The translations under genes and the position numbers were made by a program. A DNA stretch of 64,000 bases from Robinsoniella peoriensis (GTDB taxonomy: Bacteria; Bacillota; Clostridia; Lachnospirales; Lachnospiraceae), in the NCBI RefSeq assembly GCF_042680125.1, contig NZ_JBHTNY010000020.1, one strand, 5' to 3'. Of the stretch, positions 17,993-26,565 are shown piece after piece. Each line of letters begins with the position of its first letter. The first letter of the stretch is position 1. Below the pieces are notes generated by a model. It was not told where the DNA came from and searched no databases. It saw only the letters and a program-made list of their open reading frames with translations.

Positions 17993-19984
17993 TTAAAATA
18001 TCCGACTTCCAACCTGATATACCAGTACTGCCAGCCCCCAAGCCAGCAATAACTGGAATAATACCATCTGTAACGTAAACTTCCAGGAATTTGTCTCTTT
18101 TTTTATTGTTGCCACTGTAGCTGCACAAGGCGTATACAAGAGGCAGAAAATCATCAGAGAATAGGCATTTACCATGCCAAACCCCGCACTTCCAAGATTA
18201 TCGATAATCTGTGCCATTCCCGCAGCAGAATTGGCATTTCCAACACCAAACAATACTGCAAAACTGGATACTACAACTTCTTTAGCAGATAAACCAGCTA
18301 TCAGGGAAACCCCAATCTGCCACATACCTAATCCGGCAGGAGCTAAGACCGGCTCCATCCATTTGCCGATCATGGCACCAAAACTTAAGGAAACATCCTC
18401 GACCATACCGCTAAAGTTAAAGTTTAATATAAACCAGATCACAATGGATGCTATAAAAATAGTAGTTCCTGCTTTTGTAAGATAGTCCTTTACTTTTTCC
18501 CATACATATATAAATATTGTACGTGCATTGGGCAATTTATATTCCGGCAGTTCTATCAGCAAAGACTGACTTTTTCTCTTGTTCGAATCTAATTTATTCT
18601 TCACAAGGGCAATTAGAATACCAATTACCATTCCGATCACATACATGGAAAATGCAGCTGCCATCGCATATTTACCAAAAAACATATCTGCAAATAATAC
18701 GTAAATAGGAAGTCTGGCTGAACATGACATAAAAGGGGTAATCAGAATCGTCTTTTTCCGGTCTTCTTCCCGCTCTAACGCTCTGGTCGCCATAATGGCA
18801 GGAACGCTGCATCCAAATCCAAGAATCATCGGTAAAAATGCCTTGCCCGATAAACCCGCTTTTCCCATAAGTTTATCCATTACATATGCCACACGAGCCA
18901 TGTAACCGCTGTCTTCCAGAATAGCTAACGCCAGGAAAAGAATAAAAATATTAGGTAAAAATGTAAGAATACCACCTACACCTGCTATAATACCATCCAC
19001 AACCAGAGAAATCAGCCAGTCTGCCGCTTTTATATTTAACAAAAGACTATGTACAGCATCCGAAAAAGCTCCCAAACCGATTTCAAATACACCTTTCAGT
19101 GCATCCCCCACAACAAAAGTCAGAAAAAAGACAAGTGCCATAATGCCAAGAAATATAGGAACACCCCATATGCGGTGTGTCAGTATTTCGTCAATCCGGT
19201 CAGTAGATGCTGCTTTTTCATTTCGATAAAACAAACACTCCTCCATGACCTCTTCTATATAGTCATATTTCTGATTAATAATTTCTTTTTCGTAACTGCG
19301 GTCCACCACACTATTTGTTTCTTCCATATACTGAACCATTAATTCTTCATCTTTTTCCAAAAGCTTGATTGCCATCCACCGTTCATTATGAATCTTCGGA
19401 TGATTAACTTTCAGGATTTCCTGTATTTTTGCTATCTTTCCTTCAATATCATCAGAATAGTGAATCACCTGCTCATTTGGTCCTTCTTCATAGTGATGCT
19501 TTACCGCATGCATCAATACATCCAAACCGGTTCGTTTTCTTGCTGAAACGGGTACGACCGGAATCGCTCCCAGTAATTCGGGCAAACGATGCAGATCTAT
19601 TTCCATGCCACGCTCTTCTACAATATCCATCATATTAAGAGCCAGAATTACAGGTTTACCAAGTTCCAGCAGCTGTGTGGTCAGATAGAGGTTACGTTCC
19701 ATCGCAGATGCATCCACAATATTCACGATTACATCGATATCTTCTTCCATGATACATTTTCTGGTTACTTTTTCTTCGATTGAATAGGATGTCAGGCTAT
19801 AAATACCGGGTGTGTCTATGAGTTTGATATGCTGGCCTCTGTAGTTTGTTTGACCTTCCTTACGTTCCACCGTAACGCCCGGCCAGTTTGCCACTTTCAG
19901 ATTCGCACCTGTATACGCATTAAACAACGTGGTCTTGCCACAATTCGGATTACCTACGAATGCCACATTAATTGTCTGTTTCAT
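17993..19984 (-). CDS. feoB: Ferrous iron transport protein B (FeoB)
   Basis: About 663 residues from ATG 19984, chosen for the GAGGAG site just upstream; a longer in-frame extension would overlap feoA further. The N-terminal G-domain has P-loop GNPNCGKTT (11-19), a DTPGIYSL G3 motif and the NMMD G4 motif. It is followed by the GDI-like region and a polytopic membrane part with the two nucleoside-gate segments, including the FGCSVPAIMATRALE stretch typical of FeoB. It imports Fe2+ at the cytoplasmic membrane, which suits an anaerobe. It overlaps the end of feoA by 17 bases. Confidence 0.96.
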   Translation of the reverse strand: MKQTINVAFVGNPNCGKTTLFNAYTGANLKVANWPGVTVERKEGQTNYRGQHIKLIDTPGIYSLTSYSIEEKVTRKCIMEEDIDVIVNIVDASAMERNLYLTTQLLELGKPVILALNMMDIVEERGMEIDLHRLPELLGAIPVVPVSARKRTGLDVLMHAVKHHYEEGPNEQVIHYSDDIEGKIAKIQEILKVNHPKIHNERWMAIKLLEKDEELMVQYMEETNSVVDRSYEKEIINQKYDYIEEVMEECLFYRNEKAASTDRIDEILTHRIWGVPIFLGIMALVFFLTFVVGDALKGVFEIGLGAFSDAVHSLLLNIKAADWLISLVVDGIIAGVGGILTFLPNIFILFLALAILEDSGYMARVAYVMDKLMGKAGLSGKAFLPMILGFGCSVPAIMATRALEREEDRKKTILITPFMSCSARLPIYVLFADMFFGKYAMAAAFSMYVIGMVIGILIALVKNKLDSNKRKSQSLLIELPEYKLPNARTIFIYVWEKVKDYLTKAGTTIFIASIVIWFILNFNFSGMVEDVSLSFGAMIGKWMEPVLAPAGLGMWQIGVSLIAGLSAKEVVVSSFAVLFGVGNANSAAGMAQIIDNLGSAGFGMVNAYSLMIFCLLYTPCAATVATIKKETNSWKFTLQMVLFQLLLAWGLAVLVYQVGSRIF

Positions 19985-20207
19985 TTTGCCACTCCTCTGC
20001 CTCAATCCCTGATGCAAATTCTCTTCCCAGCGCCCATCTAGTGCCCCGCACTTTGATAATCACTGCTCCGTTCTTTTTCATGTTCATGATTTTTACTTTT
20101 GTGCCTTCGAATATACCCAGTGCTTCCAGTCTTCTTGTGATTCCCTCATCCAAGTGAAGTCCTGCCACTACATAAGTATCTCCTATTCTTCCATCGGATA
20201 ATATCAT
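19968..20207 (-). CDS. feoA: Ferrous iron transport protein A (FeoA)
   Basis: 79 residues, the standard SH3-like FeoA size, with the family pattern LEALGIFEGTKVKI, a KVRGTRWALGREFA segment and an acidic tail. It is a small cytoplasmic partner that helps FeoB. The ribosome site GAGAGG lies inside the last codons of the upstream ftsW-like gene, only four bases separating the genes. Confidence 0.93.
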   Translation of the reverse strand: MILSDGRIGDTYVVAGLHLDEGITRRLEALGIFEGTKVKIMNMKKNGAVIIKVRGTRWALGREFASGIEAEEWQNETDN

Positions 20208-20211
20208 TTGT

Positions 20212-21453
20212 TTAACCTCTCACCGTAAATTGATTCCCTTCTTTTGCTTCTTCTTCCTGCTCTTTAAACTTAATCTGCCTGGATACACTCAGTGCCAGTG
20301 CCATCTCTGCCATCAGGAACATGACAGAGGTACCTCCGTAACTAACAAAAGGAAGCGTAATACCTGTTGTTGGAATCAGATTAATTACAACCGCTATATT
20401 TAATACAACCTGTAATGCGATATGGGCAAATATTCCGGTTGCAATCAGAGATCCCAACAGGTCCGGTGCATTTTGCGCAATAAATAAAAGCCTGTACAAC
20501 AGAAAAATAAACAAAATGGTAAGCATCGCTGCACCAAAAATACCAAGTTCTTCACATACAATTGAGAAAATCATATCATTCTGGGCTTCCGGCAGTGATC
20601 CTAATTTCTGAGCACTATTGCCCAGTCCCTTTCCAAAAAGACCTCCGGAACCAATGGCATACAATGCCTGCATAACCTGATAACCGCCCAGACTGGAATA
20701 GGTTTCCGGCTCTAACCAAACCAAAATACGATTAATACGGAAATTATCCGAATTCTGAACTGCCGATGCAAGATAAGCAACCAGTAATCCGATTAACGCT
20801 GCCATACTACAGCCGCCTATGACAAAGGGAAGGGTCTTCGGATGCGCAATAAAAATTAAAATCACCGTAATTCCAGCAATAATAATTGCCGTACTCAGGT
20901 TCTCCGTAAACACATATGTAAATAAAGAAGTTGCAGCACCGAATCCAATTACAATCATAGGTGCCTTCAATCCTTTCATATTCTTTCCGAGTTTCACTAT
21001 TAAGAAGGGCAGAAACAATATAACTGCCAATTTGGCGAGCTCTGCCGGCTGGAAAGACAATGCACCCAAAAAGATCCAACGCCTCGCTCCATTAATGGTT
21101 CTACCTACAAACTTCGTAGCAATCAGCAAAATATTTGCAATAATGTAAATAAAAAGTGCAAACTTTGCATAAAAATGGTAATCGATCTGGGAAAACAGTA
21201 ATACGATTACAAGACAGACCGCACTGATGATTGCCTGCTTTCCAAAATAATACATATCTGTACCAAATTCTATCTGTGCTTCATATGCACTTGTACTATA
21301 TAACATAACCAATCCAAAACAGGTAAGCAGGATAACACTTGCCAAAAGGTTATAATCGTAATACCGAAAATCTCCCTGTAATCTTTTTCTTATTGATTTT
21401 CTTTTTTTTGCCGGTTGATTTGCTCGTCCTGCATTTCTCGTTTTCTGAACCAT
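20212..21453 (-). CDS. ftsW: SEDS-family peptidoglycan polymerase (FtsW/SpoVE-like)
   Basis: 413 residues with about 10 membrane helices. A basic N-terminal tail precedes the first helix. The family signatures are the LYSTSAYEA region in the first extracytoplasmic loop, the GRTINGARRWI stretch, EPETYSS, and PEAQNDMIFSIVCEELG, the last holding the catalytic-type Asp of SEDS glycosyltransferases. It polymerises lipid II into glycan strands with a class B PBP at the septum. No mur or PBP gene is nearby, so the cell-division (FtsW) versus spore cortex (SpoVE) choice cannot be made from context. Unusually it is followed four bases later by feoA. Confidence 0.88.
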   Translation of the reverse strand: MVQKTRNAGRANQPAKKRKSIRKRLQGDFRYYDYNLLASVILLTCFGLVMLYSTSAYEAQIEFGTDMYYFGKQAIISAVCLVIVLLFSQIDYHFYAKFALFIYIIANILLIATKFVGRTINGARRWIFLGALSFQPAELAKLAVILFLPFLIVKLGKNMKGLKAPMIVIGFGAATSLFTYVFTENLSTAIIIAGITVILIFIAHPKTLPFVIGGCSMAALIGLLVAYLASAVQNSDNFRINRILVWLEPETYSSLGGYQVMQALYAIGSGGLFGKGLGNSAQKLGSLPEAQNDMIFSIVCEELGIFGAAMLTILFIFLLYRLLFIAQNAPDLLGSLIATGIFAHIALQVVLNIAVVINLIPTTGITLPFVSYGGTSVMFLMAEMALALSVSRQIKFKEQEEEAKEGNQFTVRG

Positions 21454-21630
21454 TTATAAACTCCTTAATTCCACTTATAACTGCATTTCATTTTGTCTAT
21501 GGATTATAATACCACATTCCCCTGAAAATAGGAAGCTTGAATTCCTGTCAATTGAAAGGTTTTTAGCCATGGCTAACAATACCCTTTTATTCGTCAGGAA
21601 CAGTCCAGCCAGGATTCTATTTTTTTTACA

Positions 21631-21846
21631 TTATTTTTGAAACAAACGCGAAAAACGCTCCTCCATCCGTTTTTTACGCTGAACGGTCTCTTCCTCTAAA
21701 ATAATATATTCCCCATTTTCATTTAATTCCAGACAACTGCCCTCTTTACAACCGGGCGGCAGTTTCTCTATCGGAATATTGATCATTGACTTATCTTCCA
21801 TTTCACACACTGCGTATTTTTTTTCAATTCTGTCTATCACAAACAT
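21631..21846 (-). CDS. DUF3006 family small protein
   Basis: 71 residues beginning MFVIDRIEKKYAVCE; start set by GGAGAGAGG upstream, which favours 21846 over the longer in-frame ATG at 21918. The pattern (FVIDRIE, Ala-V-x-E, then IPxxxLPxGxxEG) fits the small beta-barrel DUF3006 family, often encoded beside ComEC-like metallo-beta-lactamase proteins; one such gene is in this window but 32 kb away (54472). Function unknown. The A/T-rich gap 21454-21630 to the ftsW gene contains a 14-bp dyad (21563-21576) of no clear meaning. Confidence 0.72.
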   Translation of the reverse strand: MFVIDRIEKKYAVCEMEDKSMINIPIEKLPPGCKEGSCLELNENGEYIILEEETVQRKKRMEERFSRLFQK

Positions 21847-22010
21847 TTTATCAACCTCTCTCCTATTTGGACATCCTGTCCGTCCAAATGCCGTTTTCTT
21901 TATTTTATCACATTTCATGATTATTACAAACTTTATCCGTAATATGACACGTTTTTAAAGGTATTTCATAAGATAATATTGAAATTAAGATTAATGAAAA
22001 AGGAGACTTT

Positions 22011-22202
22011 ATGAATAATTGTACACCTTGTGATTATAAAACAACAAGACCTTGTACTTGCCTGGAAGATATGCCGGTAGCAATGGCTTACGTACCATGG
22101 CAAACATTTCAAGATAAGTTCGAACTGTGTAAGGCCCTTGAGGTTGGTACTATCTTCCCGGAACTTTGCAAACCATTTTGCGGAAAGAGAGGTTGCCGTT
22201 AA
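22011..22202 (+). CDS. cotJA: Spore coat protein CotJA
   Basis: 63 residues, with the AYVPWQTF segment and the LEVGTIFPEL end characteristic of CotJA, plus Cys-rich ends. AAAGGAG precedes the ATG. CotJA is a small coat-associated protein encoded in the cotJABC operon, which in Bacillus and Clostridia is expressed in the mother cell. I found no convincing sigma-A promoter upstream, consistent with a sporulation sigma factor but not proof of it. The stop codon overlaps the next ATG (TAATG). Confidence 0.9.
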   Translation: MNNCTPCDYKTTRPCTCLEDMPVAMAYVPWQTFQDKFELCKALEVGTIFPELCKPFCGKRGCR

Positions 22203-23032
22203 TGAATAATTGGAGAAATGGAAATTTTAACAATATGAACCAGCGCCAGTCTTGCCAAAACATGTACAGACCGGACAACAGACCTCAGATGAGACCTGAT
22301 TGCGGTTCTCAGCGTCCCTGCCAGCCACAGATGAAACCAGATTGTGGCTGCCAGCGCCCCTGTGAACCAGTAAAACCGGACTGTGGATGCCATCGTCCTG
22401 AAAGACCTCAGGTGAAACCGGACTGCGGATGCCAGCGTCCATGTGAACCAGTAAAACCGGACTGTGGATGCCATCGTCCTGAAAAACCTCAGATGAAACC
22501 GGACTGCGGCTGCCAGCGCCCCTGTGAACCAGTAAAACCGGACTGTGGATGCCATCGTCCTGAAAAACCTCAGATGAAACCGGACTGCGGCTGCCAGCGC
22601 CCCTGTGAACCAGTAAAACCGGACTGTGGATGCCATCGTCCTGAAAAACCTCAGATGAAACCGGACTGCGGCTGCCAGCGTCCATGTGAACCAGTAAAAC
22701 CGGACTGCGGATGCCATCGTCCTGAAAAACCTCAGGTAAAACCGGAATGCAGACCAGAACCACCTTGCCCAAAAAAGTCAAGGGAAGAATTGATGTGCTA
22801 TATAAATGAAGTAAGTTTCGCTGTAAATGATATGGTTCTGTATTTAGATACTCATCCATGTGATGAAAAAGCACTGGCTTTTTGTAAAGAACATGTTAAA
22901 AAACGTGACAAAGCATTAAGAGAATATGCTGCCCTTTACGGTCCGCTTACCATTGATACCACGGATGATGTAAAGAGTAAAACCTGGGAATGGGTAATGC
23001 AGCCTTGGCCATGGGAAAGGGGGAAATGTTAA
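22202..23032 (+). CDS. cotJB: Spore coat protein CotJB with large Cys-rich repeat insert
   Basis: 276 residues from the ATG that overlaps the cotJA stop by one base. CotJB is normally under about 100 residues; the recognisable CotJB domain here is only the C-terminal 90 or so (from REELMCYINEVSF to WEWVMQPWPWE). Before it lie a short Asn-rich start and about 45-180, five near-identical 27-residue repeats containing PDCGCQRPCEPV and KPDCGCHRPE. Each unit has five Cys and one His, so the segment could bind metal or cross-link through disulfides in the coat. The repeat role is inference; the cotJ assignment is from the C-terminal domain and from the operon. Confidence 0.87.
   Translation: MNNWRNGNFNNMNQRQSCQNMYRPDNRPQMRPDCGSQRPCQPQMKPDCGCQRPCEPVKPDCGCHRPERPQVKPDCGCQRPCEPVKPDCGCHRPEKPQMKPDCGCQRPCEPVKPDCGCHRPEKPQMKPDCGCQRPCEPVKPDCGCHRPEKPQMKPDCGCQRPCEPVKPDCGCHRPEKPQVKPECRPEPPCPKKSREELMCYINEVSFAVNDMVLYLDTHPCDEKALAFCKEHVKKRDKALREYAALYGPLTIDTTDDVKSKTWEWVMQPWPWERGKC
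22337..22741 (+). repeat. Five tandem 81-bp repeats inside cotJB
   Basis: Five in-frame copies of an 81-base unit (27 codons), nearly identical at the DNA level; copies 2-4 differ by very few bases. Such identity suggests recent expansion or gene conversion, and the copy number probably varies between strains. Confidence 0.93.
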
Positions 23033-23035
23033 CCT

Positions 23036-23662
23036 ATGTGGAATTATGAAAAACGATTACAATATCCTGTAAATATTAAGACTCCAAATGCTAAAATTGC
23101 CCAGATTATAATGAGTCAGTACGGTGGACCTGATGGTGAAATGGGCGCCTCCATGAGATATCTTTCCCAGCGTTTCACAATGCCCAACAGAAAAGCAATG
23201 GGCGTTTTAAACGATATCGGAACAGAAGAACTGGCACATTTAGAGATGGTGTCCACAATTGTTCATCAGTTGACCAAAAACCTGTCAATGGAAGAAATTG
23301 AATGTTCCGGTTTTGCACCTTATTACGTTGACCATACAGTTGGGATCTGGCCGCAGTCTGCAGGAGGAGTTCCTTTTAATGCATGTGAATTCCAGTCTAA
23401 AGGGGACCCGATCACTGACCTTCATGAAAACCTTGCTGCTGAACAGAAAGCAAGAACTACCTACGATAATATTCTCAGACTTGTAAAAGATCCGGATGTA
23501 ATCGATCCAATCCGTTTCCTGCGTGCAAGAGAAGTCGTACACTATCAAAGATTCGGTGAAGCACTTCGTACGGTTCAGGATGAACTGGACTTTAAAAACT
23601 TCTATGCATTTAATCCGTCTTTTGATATGCCGGCAAAATGCAGTTGTGATTCCTGCAAATAA
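23036..23662 (+). CDS. cotJC: Manganese catalase-like spore coat protein CotJC
   Basis: 208 residues of the Mn-catalase/ferritin-like fold: MWNYEKRLQYP start, QYGGPDGEMGA, and the di-metal helix motifs GTEELAHLEM and NLAAEQKART, with a second EVVHYQRFGE helix. Family members use a two-manganese centre to decompose H2O2; in the spore coat this would protect the spore. It ends with a short Cys-containing tail. It follows cotJB by only 3 bases. Confidence 0.93.
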   Translation: MWNYEKRLQYPVNIKTPNAKIAQIIMSQYGGPDGEMGASMRYLSQRFTMPNRKAMGVLNDIGTEELAHLEMVSTIVHQLTKNLSMEEIECSGFAPYYVDHTVGIWPQSAGGVPFNACEFQSKGDPITDLHENLAAEQKARTTYDNILRLVKDPDVIDPIRFLRAREVVHYQRFGEALRTVQDELDFKNFYAFNPSFDMPAKCSCDSCK

Positions 23663-23669
23663 TTGATCT

Positions 23670-23694
23670 ATAGGGGCGGTTCATCCGCCCCTAT
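23670..23694 (+). terminator. Terminator-like hairpin after cotJC
   Basis: Ten-bp GC-rich stem (ATAGGGGCGG with CCGCCCCTAT) and 5-base loop just after the cotJC stop. The following U-run is poor, but position and stem strength fit transcript end. Confidence 0.7.
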
Positions 23695-23818
23695 TTATCC
23701 CTAACGATCCTGATGATCTATTTATATTTTTAAATTATGGATTTCATACCGGATTGACGAAATTAATTCCCCAACTTTCTATAACTTATGCCGGATTGAA
23801 TAACTTTTTCAAATCTGT

Positions 23819-24478
23819 CTACACACTCCACGCTTCCTGGAAATATTCCCGTACTTGGATCAGGGAAGGGAATATTTTTAAACTTATTTTTATCATTTCG
23901 TCATTTGGCTTAATCAGATCAGGAACCATGATAGGTTTCATACCCGCACGATGTGCTGCACGCATTCCGTTTAAGGAGTCCTCCAGTACATAGCAATCTT
24001 CTGCACTCACTTGCAGCATTTCGCAGGCTTTCAGGAAAATGTCAGGTTCCGGTTTGCTTTTTTGAACCATATCTCCACCGGCTATCACCTGGAAATAACC
24101 CCGGATGCCTGCCATATTTGCTTCATCCTCTAAAATTTCAATTTTTGTAGATGAAGCAACTGCGATATTACAGTTATTTTCTTTTAGAAATTGTAACAGC
24201 TCTAACAACCCTTTTTTGAGCGGTATACCATCTTTATTTAATTTGTTATTAAAGTTAATCAGCATTTCTTTGTTGTATTCGTCATAGGGGAAATCCGCAC
24301 CATATTTATCACAAAATATTTTGCGCGTTGCAAGATTTGTAGTGCCGATACAGCGATAGCATAGGTCTCGCAAATCACCTAAACCATGTTTTTCGCCAAC
24401 TTCAATCCAGGATTGGAGTATTAAGGTTTCTGTGTCTGCAACTGTTCCGTCCCAATCAAATATTACTGTCTTTTCCAT
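23819..24478 (-). CDS. HAD-superfamily phosphatase (beta-phosphoglucomutase/PGP-like)
   Basis: 219 residues from ATG 24478, preceded by AAGGGAAAG. Motif I is FDWDGTVADTE (Asp8, Asp10), followed by a helical cap; motif II lies in VASSTK, and motif III/IV in KPEPDIFLKACE and CYVLEDSLNGMRAA. This is the layout of HAD subclass I phosphatases and beta-phosphoglucomutases. Substrate cannot be assigned. Its start overlaps the end of the upstream GNAT gene by 16 bases. Confidence 0.87.
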   Translation of the reverse strand: MEKTVIFDWDGTVADTETLILQSWIEVGEKHGLGDLRDLCYRCIGTTNLATRKIFCDKYGADFPYDEYNKEMLINFNNKLNKDGIPLKKGLLELLQFLKENNCNIAVASSTKIEILEDEANMAGIRGYFQVIAGGDMVQKSKPEPDIFLKACEMLQVSAEDCYVLEDSLNGMRAAHRAGMKPIMVPDLIKPNDEMIKISLKIFPSLIQVREYFQEAWSV

Positions 24479-24993
24479 ATATACTCTTTCCCTTCGTAGG
24501 TTTTTGTACCACCATTGCACTCATATGGGATATTTTTTACAAATTGAAATCCCAGCTTAGTCATTACATTCTTAGAAGCCGGGTTTTCTATTGCATGTCT
24601 TCCTACAATTTCTTTAATGTTTAATTCTTCTGCTGCAAACCGGATAATTTCTTTCATTGCTTCTGTTGTGTATCCATTTCCCCAGGCTTTTTTACTAAGG
24701 TTATAACTGATTTCGTATTTATTGTATTCTTCTTCTAAATAGATCAATCCGGTTCCTATTAGTTCACCAGTGTCTTTTCTCACAAATGCCCAGCGATACC
24801 AGTCATCCGCATCCGCTTTCCCGGTTTCAAAGATCAGCCATTCTATCGTTTTTTTGATTTCATTATGGCTTGTCCAAAACATATATTTTGCAACATCCGG
24901 ATCATTTTCCCATCCATGGAATACAGCTTGTGCATCGTCCATGGAAAAAGATCTCAGTAGAAGTCTTTCGGTTTCTAATATTGGTGTTTTCAT
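24463..24993 (-). CDS. GNAT N-acetyltransferase (RimJ/RimL-like)
   Basis: 176 residues starting MKTPILETERLLLR, typical of the RimJ/RimL acetyltransferase group; the 24993 ATG is favoured because GGAG sits 9 bases before it, while the upstream in-frame ATG (25014) has none. The acetyl-CoA loop region appears as KKAWGNGYTTEAM, followed by the conserved Asn-Pro-Ala-Ser segment. It probably acetylates a protein N-terminus, amino acid or small molecule; target unknown. Confidence 0.87.
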   Translation of the reverse strand: MKTPILETERLLLRSFSMDDAQAVFHGWENDPDVAKYMFWTSHNEIKKTIEWLIFETGKADADDWYRWAFVRKDTGELIGTGLIYLEEEYNKYEISYNLSKKAWGNGYTTEAMKEIIRFAAEELNIKEIVGRHAIENPASKNVMTKLGFQFVKNIPYECNGGTKTYEGKEYIWKRQ

Positions 24994-25016
24994 TTTTCTT
25001 TTCTCCATAGACATTA

Positions 25017-25289
25017 TTAATAGGTTACTTGTTTCCAGGTTTCTTCCTGGTTTTTGTACTCTTCATTTAACCAGTCCACTACCTGATCCAGACTTTGATC
25101 ACTTGCTTCGAATTCTTTAAACTGCTTTTTCTCATCCGGAGTAACATCCGAGCAATAAGGCCCCGCCCAGATTGATACTATAAGAACTTTTCCAACGAGC
25201 TCAATTTTATATCTCATGCCCTGGTAACTTCCGGTACAGGCTTCTTTTTTTAAAAAATTTAAATTAACGATATCTTTTTTATCAATCAT
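25017..25289 (-). CDS. Hypothetical 90-residue protein
   Basis: Soluble 90-residue protein with no membrane segment or recognisable motif. It has a hydrophobic core of IELVGKVLIVSIWAG followed by an acidic helical C-terminal half. AAGGAG lies about 14 bases before the ATG. It is the first gene of a likely three-gene unit with the GNAT and HAD genes. I do not recognise it. Confidence 0.65.
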   Translation of the reverse strand: MIDKKDIVNLNFLKKEACTGSYQGMRYKIELVGKVLIVSIWAGPYCSDVTPDEKKQFKEFEASDQSLDQVVDWLNEEYKNQEETWKQVTY

Positions 25290-25331
25290 AATATGTAAAC
25301 AAACTCCTTTTAAGCATATTTATATTTATCG

Positions 25332-26204
25332 CTATCTTTGCTTTGTAATCGGTTTGAACCCTTCTCCCAGCACCTGGTCTGCTTCCGTTACAATCATAAA
25401 AGCGTTTGGATCTTCATTATATACTATGGTTTTCAACTGGTGATATTCTTGAATACGTACCACACACAGCAAAACCAGGGAATCTTTCTGGCTGTATGCA
25501 CCTTGTCCTTTAATAAAGGTGGCACTTCTCTCCAACTCTTCAATTACTCTGCCTGCAATAGCTTCATTTTTATCTGACATAATCACTACCTGTCTTCCCT
25601 TATCCAGACCATAGATCATTCCATCAATCACTTTTGTCTGACAAAACAGAGCTACCATTCCAAATAAGCCGGATTCAATATTTCCAAATACAATGATGGA
25701 GAGGCCAAGTATAATGCAGTCCACCAGCATCAGGGCGCTGCCGATCTGCACATGAGGAAATTTTCTTTCAATCAGACAGGATATAATATCCGTACCTGCA
25801 GTGGTAGATCCTCTGTAAAAAATAACACCCAGTCCGAAGCCCATGCAAACTCCGCCAAAGATGGCACCCAGCATGCGGTCGCCTGCATACTGTGGGAAAT
25901 ATGGTGTTACTAAATAATCCAGAATTAAACTGCTGATAATCAGAGTACGAAGGGTTTTAAATGTAAATTTCTTACCCAGATACCGAAATGCCAGATAGAT
26001 GATGGGAATATTAATAACCAGCGTCATGGTTCCGATTGGAAGTCCCCAGAGGTATTTTATGAGAATTGCAATGCCGGATACACCTCCCGGCGCAATATTG
26101 GCCTTTTCAGCAAAATAATATATACCAATCGCCAGCGCAAAAGAACCGATGATGTCAAATATAGTATCTATGATGATTTCCTTATAACTCTTTTTTAGCT
26201 TCAT
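25332..26204 (-). CDS. YitT family membrane protein (DUF161/DUF2179)
   Basis: 290 residues: five or six N-terminal membrane helices with the characteristic NIAPGGVSGIA segment and GxxxGFGLGVIFYRGSTTAGTD loop, then a cytoplasmic C-terminal DUF2179 domain (about 210-285). The YitT family is widespread in Firmicutes and has no firmly established substrate. Translated from an ATG with good spacing to AGAAGG. It is separated from the downstream gene by 42 bases. Confidence 0.9.
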   Translation of the reverse strand: MKLKKSYKEIIIDTIFDIIGSFALAIGIYYFAEKANIAPGGVSGIAILIKYLWGLPIGTMTLVINIPIIYLAFRYLGKKFTFKTLRTLIISSLILDYLVTPYFPQYAGDRMLGAIFGGVCMGFGLGVIFYRGSTTAGTDIISCLIERKFPHVQIGSALMLVDCIILGLSIIVFGNIESGLFGMVALFCQTKVIDGMIYGLDKGRQVVIMSDKNEAIAGRVIEELERSATFIKGQGAYSQKDSLVLLCVVRIQEYHQLKTIVYNEDPNAFMIVTEADQVLGEGFKPITKQR

Positions 26205-26328
26205 AGTTTACCTTCTCTCTTTTTCGTGATTCAAATATTAAAGTCCGGATATGTGATTCAGTATTCATAGTCTAACATAAAGAAATCCGGCTTTCAATGA
26301 AAAGAACTTGTAACAAAGCATATTTATC

Positions 26329-26356
26329 TTGAATATTTTAATTTAAGTACTATAAT
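26329..26356 (+). promoter_or_regulatory. Promoter of tRNA-Ala
   Basis: -35 TTGAAT (26329-26334), 16-base spacer, -10 TATAAT (26351-26356). The tRNA starts nine bases after the -10. Confidence 0.75.
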
Positions 26357-26364
26357 AAGGTTAT

Positions 26365-26437
26365 GGGGACATAGCTCAGCTGGGAGAGCGTTCGCTTCGC
26401 ATGTGAGAGGCCGCGGGTTCGAATCCCGTTGTCTCCA
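26365..26437 (+). tRNA. tRNA-Ala (anticodon CGC)
   Basis: 73-base cloverleaf: acceptor GGGGACA/TGTCTCC including the G3-U70 wobble that identifies tRNA-Ala, D stem GCTC/GAGC, anticodon loop TTCGCAT giving CGC, and T-loop GTTCGAATC. CCA is not encoded. A CGC anticodon reads GCG only. Confidence 0.95.
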
Positions 26438-26565
26438 TATTACCAACTCATCATATATATATCCAATGATATTCAAAACTTCTATAGCTTAACTTAAGCT
26501 ATTCTTAAGACCTCATTCCAAATAATGGTGTATAATTAATATAATTTAGAAAGGGGGCTTTACAC

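Noticed and set aside
17940..18128. 62-residue minus-strand frame at the feoB end
   Set aside because: Overlaps the FeoB C-terminus in another frame and crosses the terminator.
21563..21576. 14-bp palindrome TTAGCCATGGCTAA in the ftsW-DUF3006 gap
   Set aside because: Too short and isolated to call an operator; no adjacent promoter box could be fixed with confidence.
22337..22741. CRISPR-like regular spacing in the cotJB region
   Set aside because: The 81-base units are contiguous coding repeats with no unique spacers between them.
22199..22874. Long antisense frames through the cotJB repeat
   Set aside because: Made open by repeat composition; repeat sequence is in register with CotJB on the plus strand and with its neighbours.
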